Shown here: positions 1 to 13,660 of the stretch, piece by piece
How the letters are laid out: each line of letters begins with the position of its first letter
How positions within the stretch are numbered: position 1 is the stretch's first letter
Origin: Pardosa pseudoannulata
Taxonomy: Eukaryota; Arthropoda; Arachnida; Araneae; Lycosidae
Reading direction: 5' to 3'
NCBI GenBank assembly: GCA_032207245.1
Contig: CM063502.1
Coordinates: forward strand, 68,275,116-68,339,115
Length of the DNA stretch: 64,000 nucleotides
Program-made: the position numbers and the translations under genes
The notes under the pieces: model-generated
Databases searched by the model: none
What the model saw: the letters and a program-made list of their open reading frames with translations, nothing else
What the model was told of the DNA's origin: nothing

Positions 1-330
1 GCGATATTGTTTTCGCGCCCCCAGTGAGTTACGCAATCAAGTAGCACCTACCTCCCGATCGGGGCGTGCGATATGGCCGCAATAGATTCGATCCCGAGCC
101 TTATCTTCGCGCCCCATCATCCGTTCCGCCAACAACAAATGGAACGATGCGCGAGTAAAAAACGGCCACAGATGCCAGCCGCATCTCTGAACGGTCCGCC
201 AATTTGTTAGAGCTCGTAAATGCTCACGGTTTAGCCGAAGATCGTGACCCTTTCTTTGTCTCGGAATTATAGGTTGGGAGACTGTGTGTGATTGCTTTGA
301 TACTGTTTATTCTGCTCCGCTTATAAGAGC
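1..330. other. GC-elevated, CpG-bearing unique block
   Basis: Base composition is clearly richer in G and C than the rest of the window, with many CpG dinucleotides in the first 240 bases. No frame gives a convincing protein; the open stretches are under about 55 codons. CpG retention in an otherwise AT-rich region suggests either a regulatory element or exon under constraint, or recently arrived DNA. It runs into the left edge of the window, so it may be the end of a larger feature. No TATA box or splice context that I trust is visible. Confidence 0.4.
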
Positions 331-643
331 AATTCTCCCCCCTCCCGATATTCTCTTTCAGATTCGGGATATTAGTTAGAAGTGCTTATGAATGCGCTGG
401 CAAGTGTGAATGCCGAGAGCTAAAACACACTGTTTTAAGCTTTTGATAGGGAGCGTGAAAGCACTTCTCATTCTCTTATCGGTGGAGGGGTTGTTTTCTT
501 TCCCCTATTGGCATTGCATCTGTCGAAAGCTTTCATCCAGCGAAAACATGAAACGAAATGAGATTTTGTTCCTGGGGAAATTGAACTTCATTGAAGCTAT
601 TTTTCTCTCACAAAATACGTTTTCTATTTCAAAATTCTGAGAA
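331..643. repeat. Flank of the 258-bp array, paralogous to 1965-2160
   Basis: The stretch around 540-640 aligns with about 2040-2140: both carry a GAAAnGAAATGAGATT core, then a TTCATT...TTTTCT stretch and a CAAAAT/CAAATG...TTTCT stretch. The two blocks therefore derive from one duplicated segment that included the tandem repeat between them. An open frame at 410-640 (+) has no recognisable domain and I do not treat it as a gene. Confidence 0.55.
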
Positions 644-1675
644 TTATTTCCTTTGAAATTGCTATAAAACGCTTTAAGTATGAAATCTATAAGACATTTT
701 ATCAGTCAATACTTTTTGTAGACGTTGGGTAAAAATAAATAAAATTCATTTTAGATCACAATAATTTAAGGAACAAACTTTCATGAATATGATAATGAGC
801 AGTATGTGTGAGCCTGTTGGTCACAACACAATTTCTCAAATTACAGTAATAGTTCTCAAACTTTTTCAGCTATCGGCACTTTTGACGAATCCAGATTTTT
901 AACTTTTCCTTTAAAATTGCTGTAAAACGCTCTAAGTATGAAATCTATAAGACATTTTTATCAGTGACTACTTTTTGTAGGGGTTAGGTAAAAATAAATA
1001 AAATGCATTTTAGATCACAATAATTTAAGGAACAAACTTATATGAATATGATAATGAGCAGTATGTGTGAGCCTGTTGGTCACAACACAATTTCTCAAAT
1101 TACAGTAATAGTTCTCAAACTTTTTCAGCTATCGGCACTTTTGACGAATCCAGATTTTTAACTTTTCCTTTAAAATTGCTGTAAAACGCTCTAAGTATGA
1201 AATCTATAAGACATTTTATCAGTGACTACTTTTTGTAGGGGTTAGGTAAAAATAAATAAAATGCATTTTAGATCACAATAATTTAAGGAACAAACTTATA
1301 TGAATATGATAATGAGCAGTATGTGTGAGCCTGTTGGTCACAACACAATTTCTCAAATTACAGTAATAGTTCTCAAACTTTTTCAGCTATCGGCACTCTT
1401 GACGAATCCAGATTTTTAACTTTTCCTTTGAAATTACTGTAAAACGCTCTAAGTATGAAATCTATAAGACATTTTATCAGTGACTACTTTTTGTAGGGGT
1501 TAGGTAAAAATAAATAAAATGCATTTTAGATCACAATAATTTAAGGAACAAACTTATATGAATATGATAATGAGCAGTATGTGTGAGCCTGTTGGTCACA
1601 ACACAATTTCTCAAATTACAGTAATAGTTCTCAAACTTTTTCAGCTATCGGCACTCTTGATGAATCCAGATTTTT
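644..1675. repeat. Tandem repeat, 258-bp unit, four copies
   Basis: Equivalent anchor positions (a short G/ACTnTAAAACGCT motif) fall at 661, 919, 1178 and 1436, giving steps of 258, 259 and 258. Units 2-4 are almost identical; unit 1 differs at scattered sites. No frame is open through the unit, so this is a non-coding satellite-like array. Young copies beside decayed ones (1676-1960 and 3305-3710) show the family has been amplified locally more than once. Confidence 0.92.
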
Positions 1676-1960
1676 CATTATACCTTACGTAAAACTACAA
1701 AAACTTGTTGTAAGGTAATCAATAATTATTGTATGGGTTAGATAAGAAAAGATAACAAAAGTCCACACGAAAATTTAGGGATCAAACTTTTTATAATAAT
1801 GAATGGGATTAATGAACCTATTAATCACTTCACATTGTCTCAAATCGTGGAATTTCATTAAAAACATCATTAGAAATGTTCTGGCAGTCCAAGGTTGGTC
1901 CGTGTCTTCGTTTGAAGATTTTTTTTTCATCGTGAAGACATACTCCTAGGCCTCATCTAT
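1676..1960. repeat. Decayed fifth unit of the 258-bp repeat
   Basis: Continues from the array with the same order of landmarks: a GTAAAACnnC start, a GGGTTAGATAAnAA block, a TTTAGGGATCAAACTTT block, an ATAATGA block, then CACATTGTCTCAAATC. Many substitutions and small indels separate it from units 1-4, so it is an older copy. Confidence 0.65.
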
Positions 1961-2320
1961 AATAGATGAAAACTCTACTCATTCATTTATTGGTAACACA
2001 GCTGTTTGATTTCTTTCAATACCAAAGGATTCCTATCGTATGAAAGTGTAGAAAGAAATGAGATTGGGTTCTCGGGAAATACTAGTTCATTAAATTTGCT
2101 TTTCTATCCCCAAATGTGTTTTTTCTCTTAAAATTCTTAGATATCTTTAGACTTTATCATTAAACTCACAAAGCTTTGAAATCAAAAAGATATTCCAGGT
2201 ACATGCCTATTTACATTTTCTGATTCTTGAAAAGTATTTGCTTTAGTCATTATGAGTTCCTTGGATATTATTCATTTTTGAAATAAATAAAATTTATGCA
2301 ATTCACACACACATACTTAC

Positions 2321-2330
<10 letters not shown>
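1961..2330. other. AT-rich stretch, partly paralogous to 500-640
   Basis: The first 200 bases are the second copy of the flank described at 331-643. The remainder is AT-rich with no frame, RNA or terminal repeat that I can recognise. Confidence 0.4.

Positions 2331-2331
<1 letters not shown>

Positions 2332-2370
<39 letters not shown>
2332..2370. repeat. TA microsatellite with short CA tail
   Basis: Uninterrupted TA dinucleotides of about 29 bases followed by five CA units. Confidence 0.95.
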
Positions 2371-2729
2371 ATACGGCATTGACTTACGAGTTTGTTATCG
2401 TTCTGTTTGAAAGCTCGAAATTCAAATTCCTCATTATCTCAAATGGATTTTTTCCATTTAAATGTACAGAAAGGTAATCTCCTCGGTTCCATGACACCTT
2501 TCTTATCCCCATAATGAGGAGAGAGAAATATAACCGAAACTTTTTTCAATTGCGTTTAAAACAGAATTCTTTAATGACGTATTAACAAACAGCGATTATT
2601 GTGTAAAAGCTCAGTGTTGTAAAATGTACTGCAATACGTGTAATATATCATTGTCATAATAAGTCCATGTAAACATAGACTTTCATATTTTATGCATTTT
2701 TTGTCATTTTAATCTTCTCTCTTCAACAC
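2371..2729. other. No recognisable feature
   Basis: AT-rich unique sequence; no open frame, tRNA-like fold or terminal repeat seen. Confidence 0.4.
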
Positions 2730-2752
2730 TTGTATGTATGTATATATATATA

Positions 2753-2804
<52 letters not shown>

Positions 2805-2817
2805 GTATGTATATATA

Positions 2818-2861
<44 letters not shown>

Positions 2862-2901
2862 TATGTATATATACATATATATGTATGTATATATACGTAT
2901 T

Positions 2902-2996
<95 letters not shown>

Positions 2997-3053
2997 TTAT
3001 AAATAAATTATCTTATTTTTATTATGAAATATATAAATATATATATATATACC
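2730..3053. repeat. Compound TA/GTAT/CA microsatellite
   Basis: About 320 bases of TA, GTAT and CA units in alternation, including a CA run at 2906-2934 and a long TA run near 2946-2992. The open frames in this stretch encode only Ile-Tyr and Thr-His repeats and are artefacts of the dinucleotides. Confidence 0.96.
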
Positions 3054-3304
3054 TATAGGTTATGAGAATTTATGTTAAATATATATAAGTATGATCAATA
3101 TCACTGGTTTTTATTGTATGAAAACTACTTTGAAAATATTTGAGTAAGTAATAATTACATGTGAGTGCAATTAACTATTTGGTACAATGTTATGCACAAC
3201 CCTAAAAACTAAATCCTAAAAGATTTACGGAAGATGAAAAGATGTTGAATGAATTGTTGTGGTGGTTTTTAAATTTTTAAATTATTAAACCCTTGTTGAA
3301 TCGA

Positions 3305-3710
3305 TTTTTTTTACAAGGTGCTCTGCGTAAAACTACAAGTCGTTTTAAGAAGCAGTCAATAATTTTTATGTAGATTAGATAAAAATAAAGCAAATTTTAA
3401 GTCACATGAACAATTAAATGCCTTTCTCGAATTACAGTTGTGGTTCGCAGAATTTTTCAGTTAATTTTCAACTTCCTGAATCCAGATATTTCCAAATTAC
3501 ATTGCAGAAAACGACAAGTACTTTTTTCAAAACTGTCGATTTTTGTACTGGTTGAATGAGAAGAAATAAAATATTTTAGGTAACACAAAAAATTAGGGAA
3601 AAGTCTTAAAAATATATAATAATGAGGAAATTCAGGAACCTTTTGATCACTGTACATTTTCAAAAATCGGGGAATTCCCCTAAATACATCATCATTATTA
3701 ATTACCAAAC
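3305..3710. repeat. Fossil copies of the 258-bp repeat family
   Basis: Two degenerate units, starting near 3310 and near 3490, preserve the landmark order of the 644-1675 array: GTAAAACTAC/GAAAACGAC, AATAATTTTTAT/ATTTTTGTA, GATAAAAATAAA/GAAGAAATAAA, then ATTAGGGA, ATATAATAATGA, and CATTTTCAAAAATCGG. The downstream flank (3690-3790) also matches 1855-1960. Hence the whole block 0.4-2.1 kb and this block are old duplicates of each other. Confidence 0.6.
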
Positions 3711-4249
3711 AGCCGAAGATGGGTAACAGCTATCATTTACAGATATTTTTTGCCATAATAACCTATTCCTGACCTTCGATCTTCAGTTCATTTCATTAAT
3801 AGAAGAAAAATCAGATTCTAATTGGTCCATATTGGCCCATTTTTGTCCTGGTCTGCCTCGTTCACAAGTTCAACTAGGTTTATGTTGCAGATTTCTTTTA
3901 CCATTGCATTTATCATTCATCTGAACCAAATGGACCACTAATTTCATTGAATATTTTTTTAATAATGTTAAGCTTCTGGTAGATTTTAGTTCCTCTTCGG
4001 ATTTCTTTACTAGCATATATAACCGCATATAATATTCCAAGCTTAATTTCGTTTGATACATTGATTTTATGGCAACAACTCCAAAAAGTCAAGCTTCGCA
4101 TAGACAGGAACTAACAAATGAAATCAAAATTCTCTTTTTAAAACAGAAATTTATTTTCATCTTTCCTTAACATTTAATTCTGTGGTAGAAATATTTTTTA
4201 ATAATTTGCTTTAAGGCAACTCAATCATATTTATTTCTTCCTCTGCAGT
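3711..4249. other. AT-rich stretch without recognisable gene
   Basis: Two overlapping minus-strand frames of about 62 codons (3870-4101) lie here; neither has a domain I know and each lacks supporting splice or promoter signals. Nothing else seen. Confidence 0.35.
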
Positions 4250-4548
4250 CACTCTAGATAGAACATTTGCATTCGAGATAAGTCGAGCGGCGTTGTACTT
4301 TCTGTTGCCATAATTTTTCACACTCGAATGTAATCCAGAATTAAAAATAACACTGTGAAAGAAAAAAAAATCGTTTTATTGATATTTATTATTTACATGG
4401 AATTTTAAGCTATAACACTTACTTATTCAAGTATAATATATATATATATATTTTTTCTAAATTCAACTTTCTAAATTATGTTTTTTACATTTTGATTTCT
4501 TTTGGCCGGCCTTTTTTAAAACAAAAATCCTGTGCATTAAGGGGTTAA
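4250..4548 (+). mobile_element. piggyBac-type MITE, family A copy 1 (5' end decayed)
   Basis: From about 4262 to 4544 this matches the copy at 42393-42723 in the same orientation, including a conserved GGCGTTGTACTTT block and a CACACTCGAATG block. The 3' terminus is intact: GTGCATTAAGGGG followed by TTAA at 4545-4548, the target site used by the piggyBac superfamily. The 5' terminal repeat cannot be found; the left about 60 bases have been lost or mutated. No transposase is encoded, so it is non-autonomous. Confidence 0.8.
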
Positions 4549-6235
4549 ATGGATCTCAAATCTAATAAATTTATCGATCCTATAAATTTTGGAAGTATTT
4601 CTCTAGGTGATAATATATGATATGTAAAGTGGATTTAACGTTTAAAAAAACCAATTTCACTAGAGTAAACAATTGTTGCAACTAAGAAAACAATTTTCTT
4701 CCTTTTCATTCAATTTTTCTACAATACCTTCAGTCTATTTTTAATAAAAGCTAAAGATTGTTAGCAAAAGTATTATCACTCATAGCGGTGCATTTGTGAG
4801 GAAGTCAAGATTCCATAGAGCGAACAGTTTAAGAACTACTGAAATACTGCACTTCAACTAATGTTCCGTTCAAATTTTTTATAATGAAATATATAAAATT
4901 TATAAAATCATTTCAGATATCTTTAAGACTGAAAGCTTCGTACTATGTGAATTATACCCATGCAAATATTCTATAGATTATGATGAAAATGAATCATGTA
5001 TACGAATGTTTTTTGCTTTCTCTTTGCAATTTAGAGTGTCATTCTACACGTTCTTAAGCTAAGACTAGTAAATATGTTACTATTTAAAAATATTTCTAGT
5101 CACTCACATCATTAATCATTCTCGCAGAAATCATTAAACTATACGGAATTATTGACCCACTAATCATTAATTAATGTGGTGCTATCGACTATCGATGGCA
5201 AATTTTCGCGTTCTGAAATAAACTTCAAAGGGAATGTTTTCTAATTTTTTATTTTACTTATTTATGCTATTGCGATTTCCAATTTCTCCATCTCGTTTCG
5301 TATGTGACATTAATAATTGTCATTACTATTCAAACTTTATAACGTTATAAATTACTCATTAGTTTATTCGCCTCCTTTTAGCTTGCTGAGTATAATTTAT
5401 GATGCCCAATAATTATTGCCGCCAGCAAAATTCAGACATCATATTCGAAAACCGAAAAAATAAAAATAAAATAAATAAAATAAAAATAAATTGATAAAAA
5501 TATTTTTTTATTCTCTTTTAGGATTAAGCACTGCTGTGTTTTTCTAAGAAAAAAAAATTAGATCGGATTCTTTGAGGTTCATTTATCAGCGTTGTTAACG
5601 TCGTCTTATTTATCACTAGGGACTGGAGTAAATTACGAAAGTGTCTTAAGCACTAGACTAGATTCGTCCTTTAGTGTCAAAGCGACATTTGATTGGAAGT
5701 TTGACAGTTTAATTGGACTTGTTTCGACTTGAATCTGCTATTCAACTAATAGTTTTTGCCGAATTTTGATTTTGGTCTTGTCCGATTAAAAAACAGCGAT
5801 CAAAAGATGTAATATATGAAACTATAACTCATATTTCCATCAATAAGGCCTTGAACTTCGTTAGTCTGGTCGCTTCCTATTACTCATAAATGGAATCGAA
5901 AGAAACCTATGTATTCTATTTAACGAGAGGAAAAAAAAGTCGGGAAGGTGTGGGTAGCTGCTTATTAATTTTCGGTAATTAATAATTTCTTGTCTGCCTA
6001 AGGATACACATGTGCAGCAGAACCTCTTTGAGAAAGAAACTTTTTAACTCTTCAGCTTCAGAATCTTTGTGATGGGATATCGGTTCCGTGATAGAATCAA
6101 TTTACAAGTTAGTATTTAGGAAGTAGATATGACATTACTCAATGAATCTAATCTTTAAACATATTTTAAGATCAGAGATACTTGAACAAATTATCTTGCT
6201 AATATCTTACATAACTAAGCATTCATATTAAGAAT
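4549..6235. other. Unannotated AT-rich stretch
   Basis: About 1.7 kb with no convincing frame, TIR pair or tRNA-like element. A tract of AATAAA-like A-rich repeats occurs at 5455-5500. I see nothing else that can be supported. Confidence 0.4.
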
Positions 6236-6300
6236 TTAAATATATATATATATATATATAATATGCATGGTTTAATTCCTGATATGTATATGTATGCATG

Positions 6301-6360
<60 letters not shown>

Positions 6361-6362
6361 TC
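6236..6362. repeat. Two TA microsatellites
   Basis: TA runs at about 6240-6262 and 6306-6360, the second interrupted once by ATAATA. Confidence 0.95.
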
Positions 6363-6472
6363 ATACAAATTAGGGTAATTAAAATCAGAATGTTAGTCTC
6401 ATTAGCCATTGTGTTGCAAAATTATAGACCATAGCACTCCAAACCAAAACTAAAATCACAATTTAAACTACA

Positions 6473-6802
6473 TTAACCCCTTAATGCACAGTTTTTTTTA
6501 AAAAAAATCAATCTTTTTTAATATAAAAAACACAATTTTGAACGTTGAATTTAGAAAAAAAAAATCTATATTTTATACTTGAATAAGTAAGTGTTATAGC
6601 TTACAATCCCATGTAAATGATAAATATCAATAAAACGATTTTTATTTTTCTTTCACATTGTTATTTTAAATTCTCGATTGCATTCGAGTGTGAAAAATTA
6701 TAGCAACATAAAGTACAACGCATCTCGAATTATCTCGAGTGTGCATAGTTTGGCCAGTTTAGCTCACTCGAGTTACCTCGAGTGTGCACGTTAAGGGGTT
6801 AA
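6473..6802 (-). mobile_element. piggyBac-type MITE, family A copy 2 (complete)
   Basis: TTAA target duplications at 6473-6476 and 6799-6802 enclose a 322-bp element that begins CCCCTTAATGCAC and ends GTGCACGTTAAGGGG. It is the reverse complement of the copies at 4.25 and 42.4 kb. Near its right end are several CTCGAG-type palindromes spaced by 4-5 bases (for example CTCGAnTnATCTCGAG near 6724-6739 and CTCGAGTTACCTCGAG near 6768-6783), which may be transposase binding sites. No coding sequence. TTAA targets and a CCC terminus are the hallmarks of piggyBac. Confidence 0.9.
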
Positions 6803-6943
6803 ATATTGAACATGATGTATTAAAACAGAGAAAAAGAATTAGAATAGGTACTATGTTTGCAACAACTGTAGGAGAATTGGGATACCAATTTGGGGTTTAA
6901 ATATTTTTGTGTGGCAACAAACTACACATTCGGTACAAACATA

Positions 6944-6944
<1 letters not shown>

Positions 6945-6999
<55 letters not shown>
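6945..6999. repeat. TA microsatellite
   Basis: Uninterrupted TA run of about 55 bases. Confidence 0.97.
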
Positions 7000-9306
<2,307 letters not shown>

Positions 9307-10029
9307 CAGTGGTGTAGTGTAGATTTTTGTCACTTTGGGCAAATGGCAAATTTGCCGCTGGGGGGGGGGCAAATGCCATATTTTCCTCCCCTATAAAATA
9401 TATTACTTTAAGATAATTTTTTCTAAGAGTGAGAAAAATGTTAATCTGTTAAAAGTTATTTTTCTTCCAAATTTAAAATTGTACAAACAAGAAAATAAAA
9501 TTCAATTATAAATAAATGTTTTAATATCTAGAATGAATAACGGATTATCATAGGGTTATTAATACTTTTTATTGTTAACATAAAACTATATTACGTATTT
9601 TATAGAAACTACCGATTATTGCTGTGCGATAAAAATTTTTTTTCTTAACCCCCTAAAGCACGAGTTTATTTTAGAAAAAATTTTAAAATATGACATATTT
9701 TCTTCACAGAAAAGGGATATATAGGTACAATGTAAGTTATTTTTTACAATTTCAGTTTTGGGGGTGACTAGGGAGCTTGGAAAGAGTAAAAAGTATATAA
9801 AAAAATTGTTATACAAACAAAGTGTAAACGATTTTATTACATGCTTAATTTGAATTTCGCCCGTGTCAGACACGGGCAAATGCGTTAAGGGGTTAAGAAA
9901 ATTCTTTTAATATCAATTCTCAAAATGTGTAAAATATATCTCCTTAATACTAATTCAAAGATATGGGTTTTGCTGCCTCTAGCAAGGTTCAACCTGGGTC
10001 CCCTTTTGCACCTCATTTCTACTCTATTG
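9307..10029. mobile_element. hAT-like non-autonomous element, host of a nested MITE
   Basis: The left end CAGTGGTGTAGTG and the reverse complement of the right end, CAATAGAGTAGAAATG, match at about 10 of 17 positions and share the CARTGG-type start of hAT elements found at 31604 and 44662. G-rich (near 9360) and C-rich (near 9995-10005) blocks lie inside the two ends in mirrored positions. The 8-bp flanks (ATTATGAA and TTCATGGT) match poorly, so the target duplication is decayed or the ends are off by a few bases. The TTAA MITE at 9649-9892 sits inside it and is therefore younger. Confidence 0.5.
9645..9896. mobile_element. piggyBac-type MITE, family B
   Basis: TTAA at 9645-9648 and 9893-9896 flank a 244-bp element starting CCCCCTAAAGCACG and ending GCGTTAAGGGG. 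The termini resemble family A but the interior is unrelated. A perfect 9-bp-arm hairpin (GCCCGTGTC A GACACGGGC, 9859-9877) lies just inside the right end. An open frame on the minus strand crosses it but has no piggyBac transposase motif that I can see. Confidence 0.85.
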
Positions 10030-11462
10030 TTCATGGTGTTATTAAGTAAAATTCATGGAGCCTCGAAAGAATTTGAAGGGTGTTAGGGGGGTGAGGGAGG
10101 GATAACGCTACAAATGCGGAGATATTTAGAAAAAATAAACAAAAATATTACATTCAGAAAAGAGTTTTTAATTGTGTTACTATTTTAGGCTGTTATAAAT
10201 TGTATTTTTTCTAAAATCAACATTAATTAAAGAGACGAGAATCAAACACAATATATTCTTTTCTGTATTTTGTTTTTCAACAAATCTGAGTTAATAACTT
10301 TTTAATGTTATGTTACCAACCTTTATGAGGAACTAAAACGAATTTAAAGCACCATATGAGGCTTATTCGTATATTAAGCGTTACTAAAGATAAAAAAAAG
10401 TTCTTAAATTATTTAATTTTTGTATGAGGTTCCGGTGAGCCAGATGAATAATATTCTTGAATTAGTACCGGTCTTTTCCTGTGATACTTATTTTAATATA
10501 CGTGAATAATAACACAGGTTCTTAGGGTTATAGTTATAATAGACTTCCAAAACTAATTTTATTTTGTTTTCAGCCAATTTCCTTGATAATATAATATACT
10601 ATTGGCAATATATTTATGTAAAAGAGGCTTAAATTATTGTTTTTAAAGCATTAATTGTTGATTGTTTCAGAAGTAGATATGTTTCAAATCTCGAAGCTTA
10701 TTCTTTTTGAGCATAATAAAGCAAATTTTGTTTATAAGATATATTTTAGATCTCATAATAAAAATTAGTTATCATGTAGTTTAAACACATTAGTTTCATT
10801 TACACATTAGTTTTCACATTAGTTTAAACATGTTCGGAAAATATTAAAAGAAAAAATAATAAAAAAAAAACAATTATCTTGTTTAAGATGCGTATAACAA
10901 TTGTTTTCAGAACGGAGTCGATGGGTTATGTATTTGGACCAAATTAATTTCAACTATTTTCTATTTTTTATACTGTAAATTAAATACTTGATAAATTTCA
11001 AAGAGGTTTGTTTGTTATAAGAATATTCCAGTCATTTATAGGTACAAAAAACGTTTTCTAGTTTTTCCAATGTTCGCATAACATTTTCTATTGTTCTAGA
11101 TACTATAAATTATTCTTCTAATTCTTTCTGGGTGAATGCATTTTTTAACTTCAGTTTTTGAAATATTATCTAATGAAAAATATTATTTTATGTTGGCTAA
11201 TGTTCTAAAATCTCTCAAATTTACAAAAAAAAACAAAAAACAAAAAACAAAAAAAACTTAATGTATTGAAACATCTAAATCAGGTAATTCAAATTTGTAG
11301 GGGATTTATCGTCCTGACTCTTTCCAAAAATACCATTTAGTCTAAAACATATAAAATATTGGAGATTAGTTGAAACATCTGCTGTGGGATATTTAAAGAT
11401 TGCGAGCGAGATATTGGCCTTCATAACAGTTATCCATTATACTTTCACTGCTTTCTGAAGGT
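10030..11462. other. Unannotated AT-rich stretch
   Basis: About 1.4 kb of AT-rich DNA with small A-tracts (11226-11258 is A-rich with C interruptions). I found no gene, RNA or terminal repeat. Confidence 0.4.
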
Positions 11463-11645
11463 TTAACACAGAGTCTCAGTCTGTTTTTCCCAATTCGGAG
11501 CTTCATATTTTATGATTTTATCCATCCATCTTCCCTCTAGTCTTTTTATTGGTCTTTTCCAGCCTGACCAGATCGAATCAAAAACCGTTCTCGAGCATCC
11601 GTCATCATTCATTCTTGCTTTCTGTCCCGCATTCTGTCTTTAAAT
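11463..11645 (-). pseudogene. LINE (non-LTR retrotransposon) 3' coding fragment
   Basis: On the minus strand an open frame runs from about 11645 to a TAA at 11463-11465 and encodes about 60 residues. It includes RMNDDG, then KRPIKRLEGRWMDKI and, 9 residues on, NWEKQTE. The pattern basic-RP-x(n)-RW-x-D-x-I followed by a Trp and a charged tail is what I know from the extreme C-terminus of RTE/Jockey-type endonuclease-reverse transcriptase proteins. Only this end is present, consistent with 5' truncation on insertion; upstream (11650-11720) the frame is broken. Family assignment below LINE is not possible from this piece. Confidence 0.6.
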
Positions 11646-11902
11646 TTTATTCTTCATTTTTACTGCACACAGTACTACAACCTGTTTCTGAATAATTTAG
11701 TACCATTTTTTTTATGCCATTTCTTCATTTAAAAATTCAATTGCTTGTTTCCTTTTGAAATGTTTCTGCGGTGCAAATGAAGCCTTCAGATTTGTTGGAT
11801 ATCAATGATATCAGTATTTTATTTCTTTTAAAGCCTTGCAGTATGTAAACGTTCTTGAACCTATCATCTTGTAAACAAAGCATGAGCAGAATTAATCTGA
11901 TA

Positions 11903-12500
11903 AGTGTATACAGTTTTATCGATCTTCTTCACACGAATGGAATAGTTAGTTGTCATTCAGTATCTGCTGAAGTTGTACTGATGGCTTATTTAGTATTATT
12001 CAGGGAATACGAACCAAAGGTAGATTTCCCCTGTCGAGATGAATACTTGGCTATGCTTGTATTATAAAGAGGCTTCATTGCTTCTCACATTCGTCTCAGC
12101 TTCTACTGCATTAACCAAACATGTTATTATTTTTAAAGTAGGGTAATACTGGACTTGGACTAGTGTATACAGTTTTATCGATCTTCTTCACACGAATGGA
12201 ATAGTTAGTTGTCATTCAGTATCTGCTGAAGTTGTACTGATGGCTTATTTAGTATTATTCAGGGAATACGAACCAAAGGTAGATTTCCCCTGTCGAGATG
12301 AATACTTGGCTATGCTTGTATTATAAAGAGGCTGAAGTTGTACTGATGATTTATAAGGATTATTCGGAAACTAAGAACCAAAGGTAGATTTTCCTTGTCT
12401 AGGTATACATTTGGTTATGATCGTATTATAAACGGGTTTTATAGCAATTTTTATCTCTTTCCAAATTTTTACAGCATTAACCAATCATCTTATTATTTAT
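11903..12500. repeat. Tandem duplication, 259-bp period, 2 + partial copies
   Basis: The segment starting AGTGTATACAG at 11903 recurs at 12162; the first ~170 bases are essentially identical. A third, diverged copy from 12333 begins inside the unit (at GCTGAAGTTGTACTGATG) and carries the tail seen after copy 1 (GCATTAACCAAnCAT, TTATTATTTnTAAAGTA). The near-identity of copies 1 and 2 dates that step as recent. A 70-codon open frame (11855-12067, +) overlaps copy 1 but I see no domain in it. Confidence 0.9.
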
Positions 12501-13660
12501 AAAGTAAGACAACGTAGAAATTTCACTGTAATACTTATGAATTTCATATTCCTATTTAAGACTATAACTCATTTCTCTCATTTTTAATAATTTCCAAAAT
12601 AATTTTACATATATGAAGAATAGAAAATGGATAAATACAAACAAGAAATACGTATTTTAGAATCTCTATATTGTGTCCAGTATAATATTTGAGAAAAAAA
12701 AAAAAGAATTTGATTGAGTTTAAATGAATGTAATTTCCCCAGTTTTTCACTGAAGACAATTAGTTTACATCTGGCGGAGGGCAGTTTATGTTAATTTGAT
12801 GATTATAAATTATTTTACAAATTATTTTGTTGATATTGCTGCCTGCTTAGTTTTCGCTGTATAAATATCATATTATTTTTTGCTATGTAGAATTTTATAT
12901 GTGTAGTGGAAGCTTTATGATGGTTTAGAATTTAAAAAAATATACATTGGAGTATGATTAGGTCAATATGTAGTTCAGAAAACATTTGCGATATTGAAAG
13001 TAAAATTCCAAATAAATGTTAAATCTGCATTACTGCTTAATTCTTACGGGGGATAATTTGAAGAAAAGTAATAGAAAATTATAGAAAATAAAAATTGGTT
13101 AACGGCAAGATGATCACCATACATGGGATTAAAAGAGATGGAGAAAGTAGATGCTGCCCAATGTCTAACATAAATATTTTTTAAACAATTAATGTTATAT
13201 GTGACATTTAAAGGTACGAGTTTTTTATAAAAAAGGAATAAATTAAATAATAATAAATGAGCAGTCATTGGGTAATTTCATTTTACATTGAATTACATGG
13301 GAACGTTTTACAGATTATGAAAATATTCAATTGTGCATAGGTATGTAGTGATTAATCACGGATCATTAAATCTCAATCATGCCTTTTTAGTTGCTCGGTA
13401 TGTCTTTTTTTTTTCAATGCAATAATTTGTATTTTAAATGTAAATTCCGGCCTTCGTTGTATTCAAAATTAGCACATAAAGTGGATCTAATTCATGATTA
13501 TTAATTTGCTAAACGGACTGCAGTCCAATGATAAAAGACTTTAGAATATATCATATCTTGACAAATGTTACATTAAAAGGCAATAACAGCAACAGGTAAT
13601 TTTTATCATTTTAGTGTTAGTGTTGGCCAATGGTAACCAAAGTAGTAACAGAGTCATTGA
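12501..13660. other. Unannotated AT-rich stretch
   Basis: No gene, paired terminal repeats or RNA recognised. Minus-strand open frames of 65 and 74 codons (12562-12759, 13044-13268) look like noise. Confidence 0.4.

Noticed and set aside
2730..3058. Long open frames of Ile-Tyr and Thr-His repeats
   Set aside because: They come only from TA and CA microsatellites, are open in several frames on both strands at once, and the same pattern recurs at every microsatellite.
9616..9879. Minus-strand 87-codon frame as a piggyBac transposase fragment
   Set aside because: It lies inside a 244-bp MITE and shows no acidic catalytic context or Cys-rich tail.
11855..12067. 70-codon frame as a small gene
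   Set aside because: It sits in one unit of a tandem duplication and has no domain, and neighbouring units do not keep it.
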